From: Alphaproteobacteria bacterium
Lineage (GTDB): Bacteria > Pseudomonadota > Alphaproteobacteria > ATCC43930 > CGMCC-115725
Direction of reading: 5' to 3'
Length of the DNA stretch: 5,430 bases
NCBI GenBank assembly: GCA_019241915.1
Contig: JAFAWI010000049.1
Span: 1 to 5,430, forward strand
The position numbers were made by a program, and so were the translations under genes. The notes beneath the pieces were generated by a model. That model ran no database searches and had not been told where the DNA came from. It saw nothing but the letters and a program-made list of their open reading frames with translations. Shown piece by piece: positions 5,157-5,430 of this stretch. Position 1 is the stretch's first letter. Every line of letters starts with the position of its first letter.

Positions 5157-5430
5157 CTACTCCTGCTCGGTCAGCGGCGCCCCCGACTTCCGGGCAAGCC
5201 GGCGCCAGATGCGGCCGCTCTCGACCGCTTGCCACAACCCGATCACCGGCAGCCCGATGGTCAGGTCGCGGGCCCGCTTCAGCAGCGACAGCGCCAGCGC
5301 CATCTCGGGGCTCAGCCCGAATGCCCCGCCGAGCAGAACATACGCGCCTTCCTGGACGCCGACCGAATTGGGAACATAGAACGCCGTGCTGCGGATCGCG
5401 TACACGAGGCTCTCGATCACCATTGCGCTG
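5157..5430 (-). CDS. C-terminal end of an HpnL-like / lysylphosphatidylglycerol synthase TM-region membrane protein (cut by right edge)
   Basis: Ninety codons and a TAG stop (5159-5157) are visible; the frame stays open to the right edge. The ATG at 5423 is probably internal because the family is about 300 residues or more and the preceding codons are open. The segment YAIRSTAFYVPNSVGVQEGAYVLLGGAFGLSPEMALALSLLKRARDL matches the conserved C-terminal region of the COG0392/UPF0104 family, which includes HpnL-type proteins found with hopanoid genes and the flippase part of MprF-like enzymes. The GVQEG motif and the following xALSLxKRxRDL are the best markers. It is an inner-membrane protein, probably handling a lipid. 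Nothing ties it to metal transport, so it most likely marks the boundary of the neighbouring locus, though only 53 bases separate it from the next gene and read-through transcription is possible. The assignment to HpnL itself rather than a relative is uncertain. Confidence 0.82.
   Translation of the reverse strand, partial: SAMVIESLVYAIRSTAFYVPNSVGVQEGAYVLLGGAFGLSPEMALALSLLKRARDLTIGLPVIGLWQAVESGRIWRRLARKSGAPLTEQE

Noticed and set aside
5104..5235. Upstream extension of the first DUF2946-like frame to an ATG at 5235
   Set aside because: It overlaps the HpnL-like coding end in another frame and would put 44 non-signal residues before the membrane anchor.

Overview
The window is a GC-rich stretch in which every supportable gene lies on the minus strand, so the map is read from right to left. 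The codon use, and the sequence of an HpnL-like membrane protein fragment at the right edge, suggest an alphaproteobacterium, probably Hyphomicrobiales/Bradyrhizobium-like. That placement is inferred from the look of the proteins; no database search was run. The long plus-strand open frames are antisense shadows of these genes.

In the direction of transcription the layout is: (1) the last 90 codons of a multi-spanning membrane protein of the lysylphosphatidylglycerol-synthase-TM/HpnL type (5430-5157, cut by the window edge); (2) a small Cys/His-rich DUF2946-like membrane-anchored protein (5103-4711); (3) an exported, probable outer-membrane beta-barrel protein (4637-3735); (4) the periplasmic copper-binding protein CopC (3732-3376); (5) the inner-membrane copper protein CopD (3363-2428); (6) a Fur-family metalloregulator (2424-1993); (7) a second DUF2946-like protein with an HHHH cluster and a CxxC motif (1996-1637); (8) a TonB-dependent outer-membrane receptor, of which 528 codons are visible before the left edge (1585-1).

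Genes 3 to 7 are separated by 2, 12 and 3 bases and then a 4-base ATGA overlap. The flanking gaps are only 73 bases (genes 2-3) and 51 bases (genes 7-8). Genes 2 to 8 therefore look like one operon. Its parts cover the whole envelope: receptor and barrel in the outer membrane, CopC and DUF2946 proteins in the periplasm or anchored to the inner membrane, CopD as inner-membrane permease, and a Fur-family sensor in the cytoplasm. The simplest reading is a self-regulated metal acquisition or handling locus. CopC/CopD points to copper; the Fur-type regulator and TonB receptor would also fit zinc or iron. The metal cannot be decided from the sequence.

The most striking non-coding structure is a set of overlapping inverted repeats at the copD/fur junction (2410-2444). 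They could act as a multi-site operator for the regulator or as mutually exclusive RNA hairpins around the fur start codon. No tRNA, rRNA, CRISPR, insertion sequence or convincing terminator was seen, and no gene-free stretch longer than 73 bases exists.
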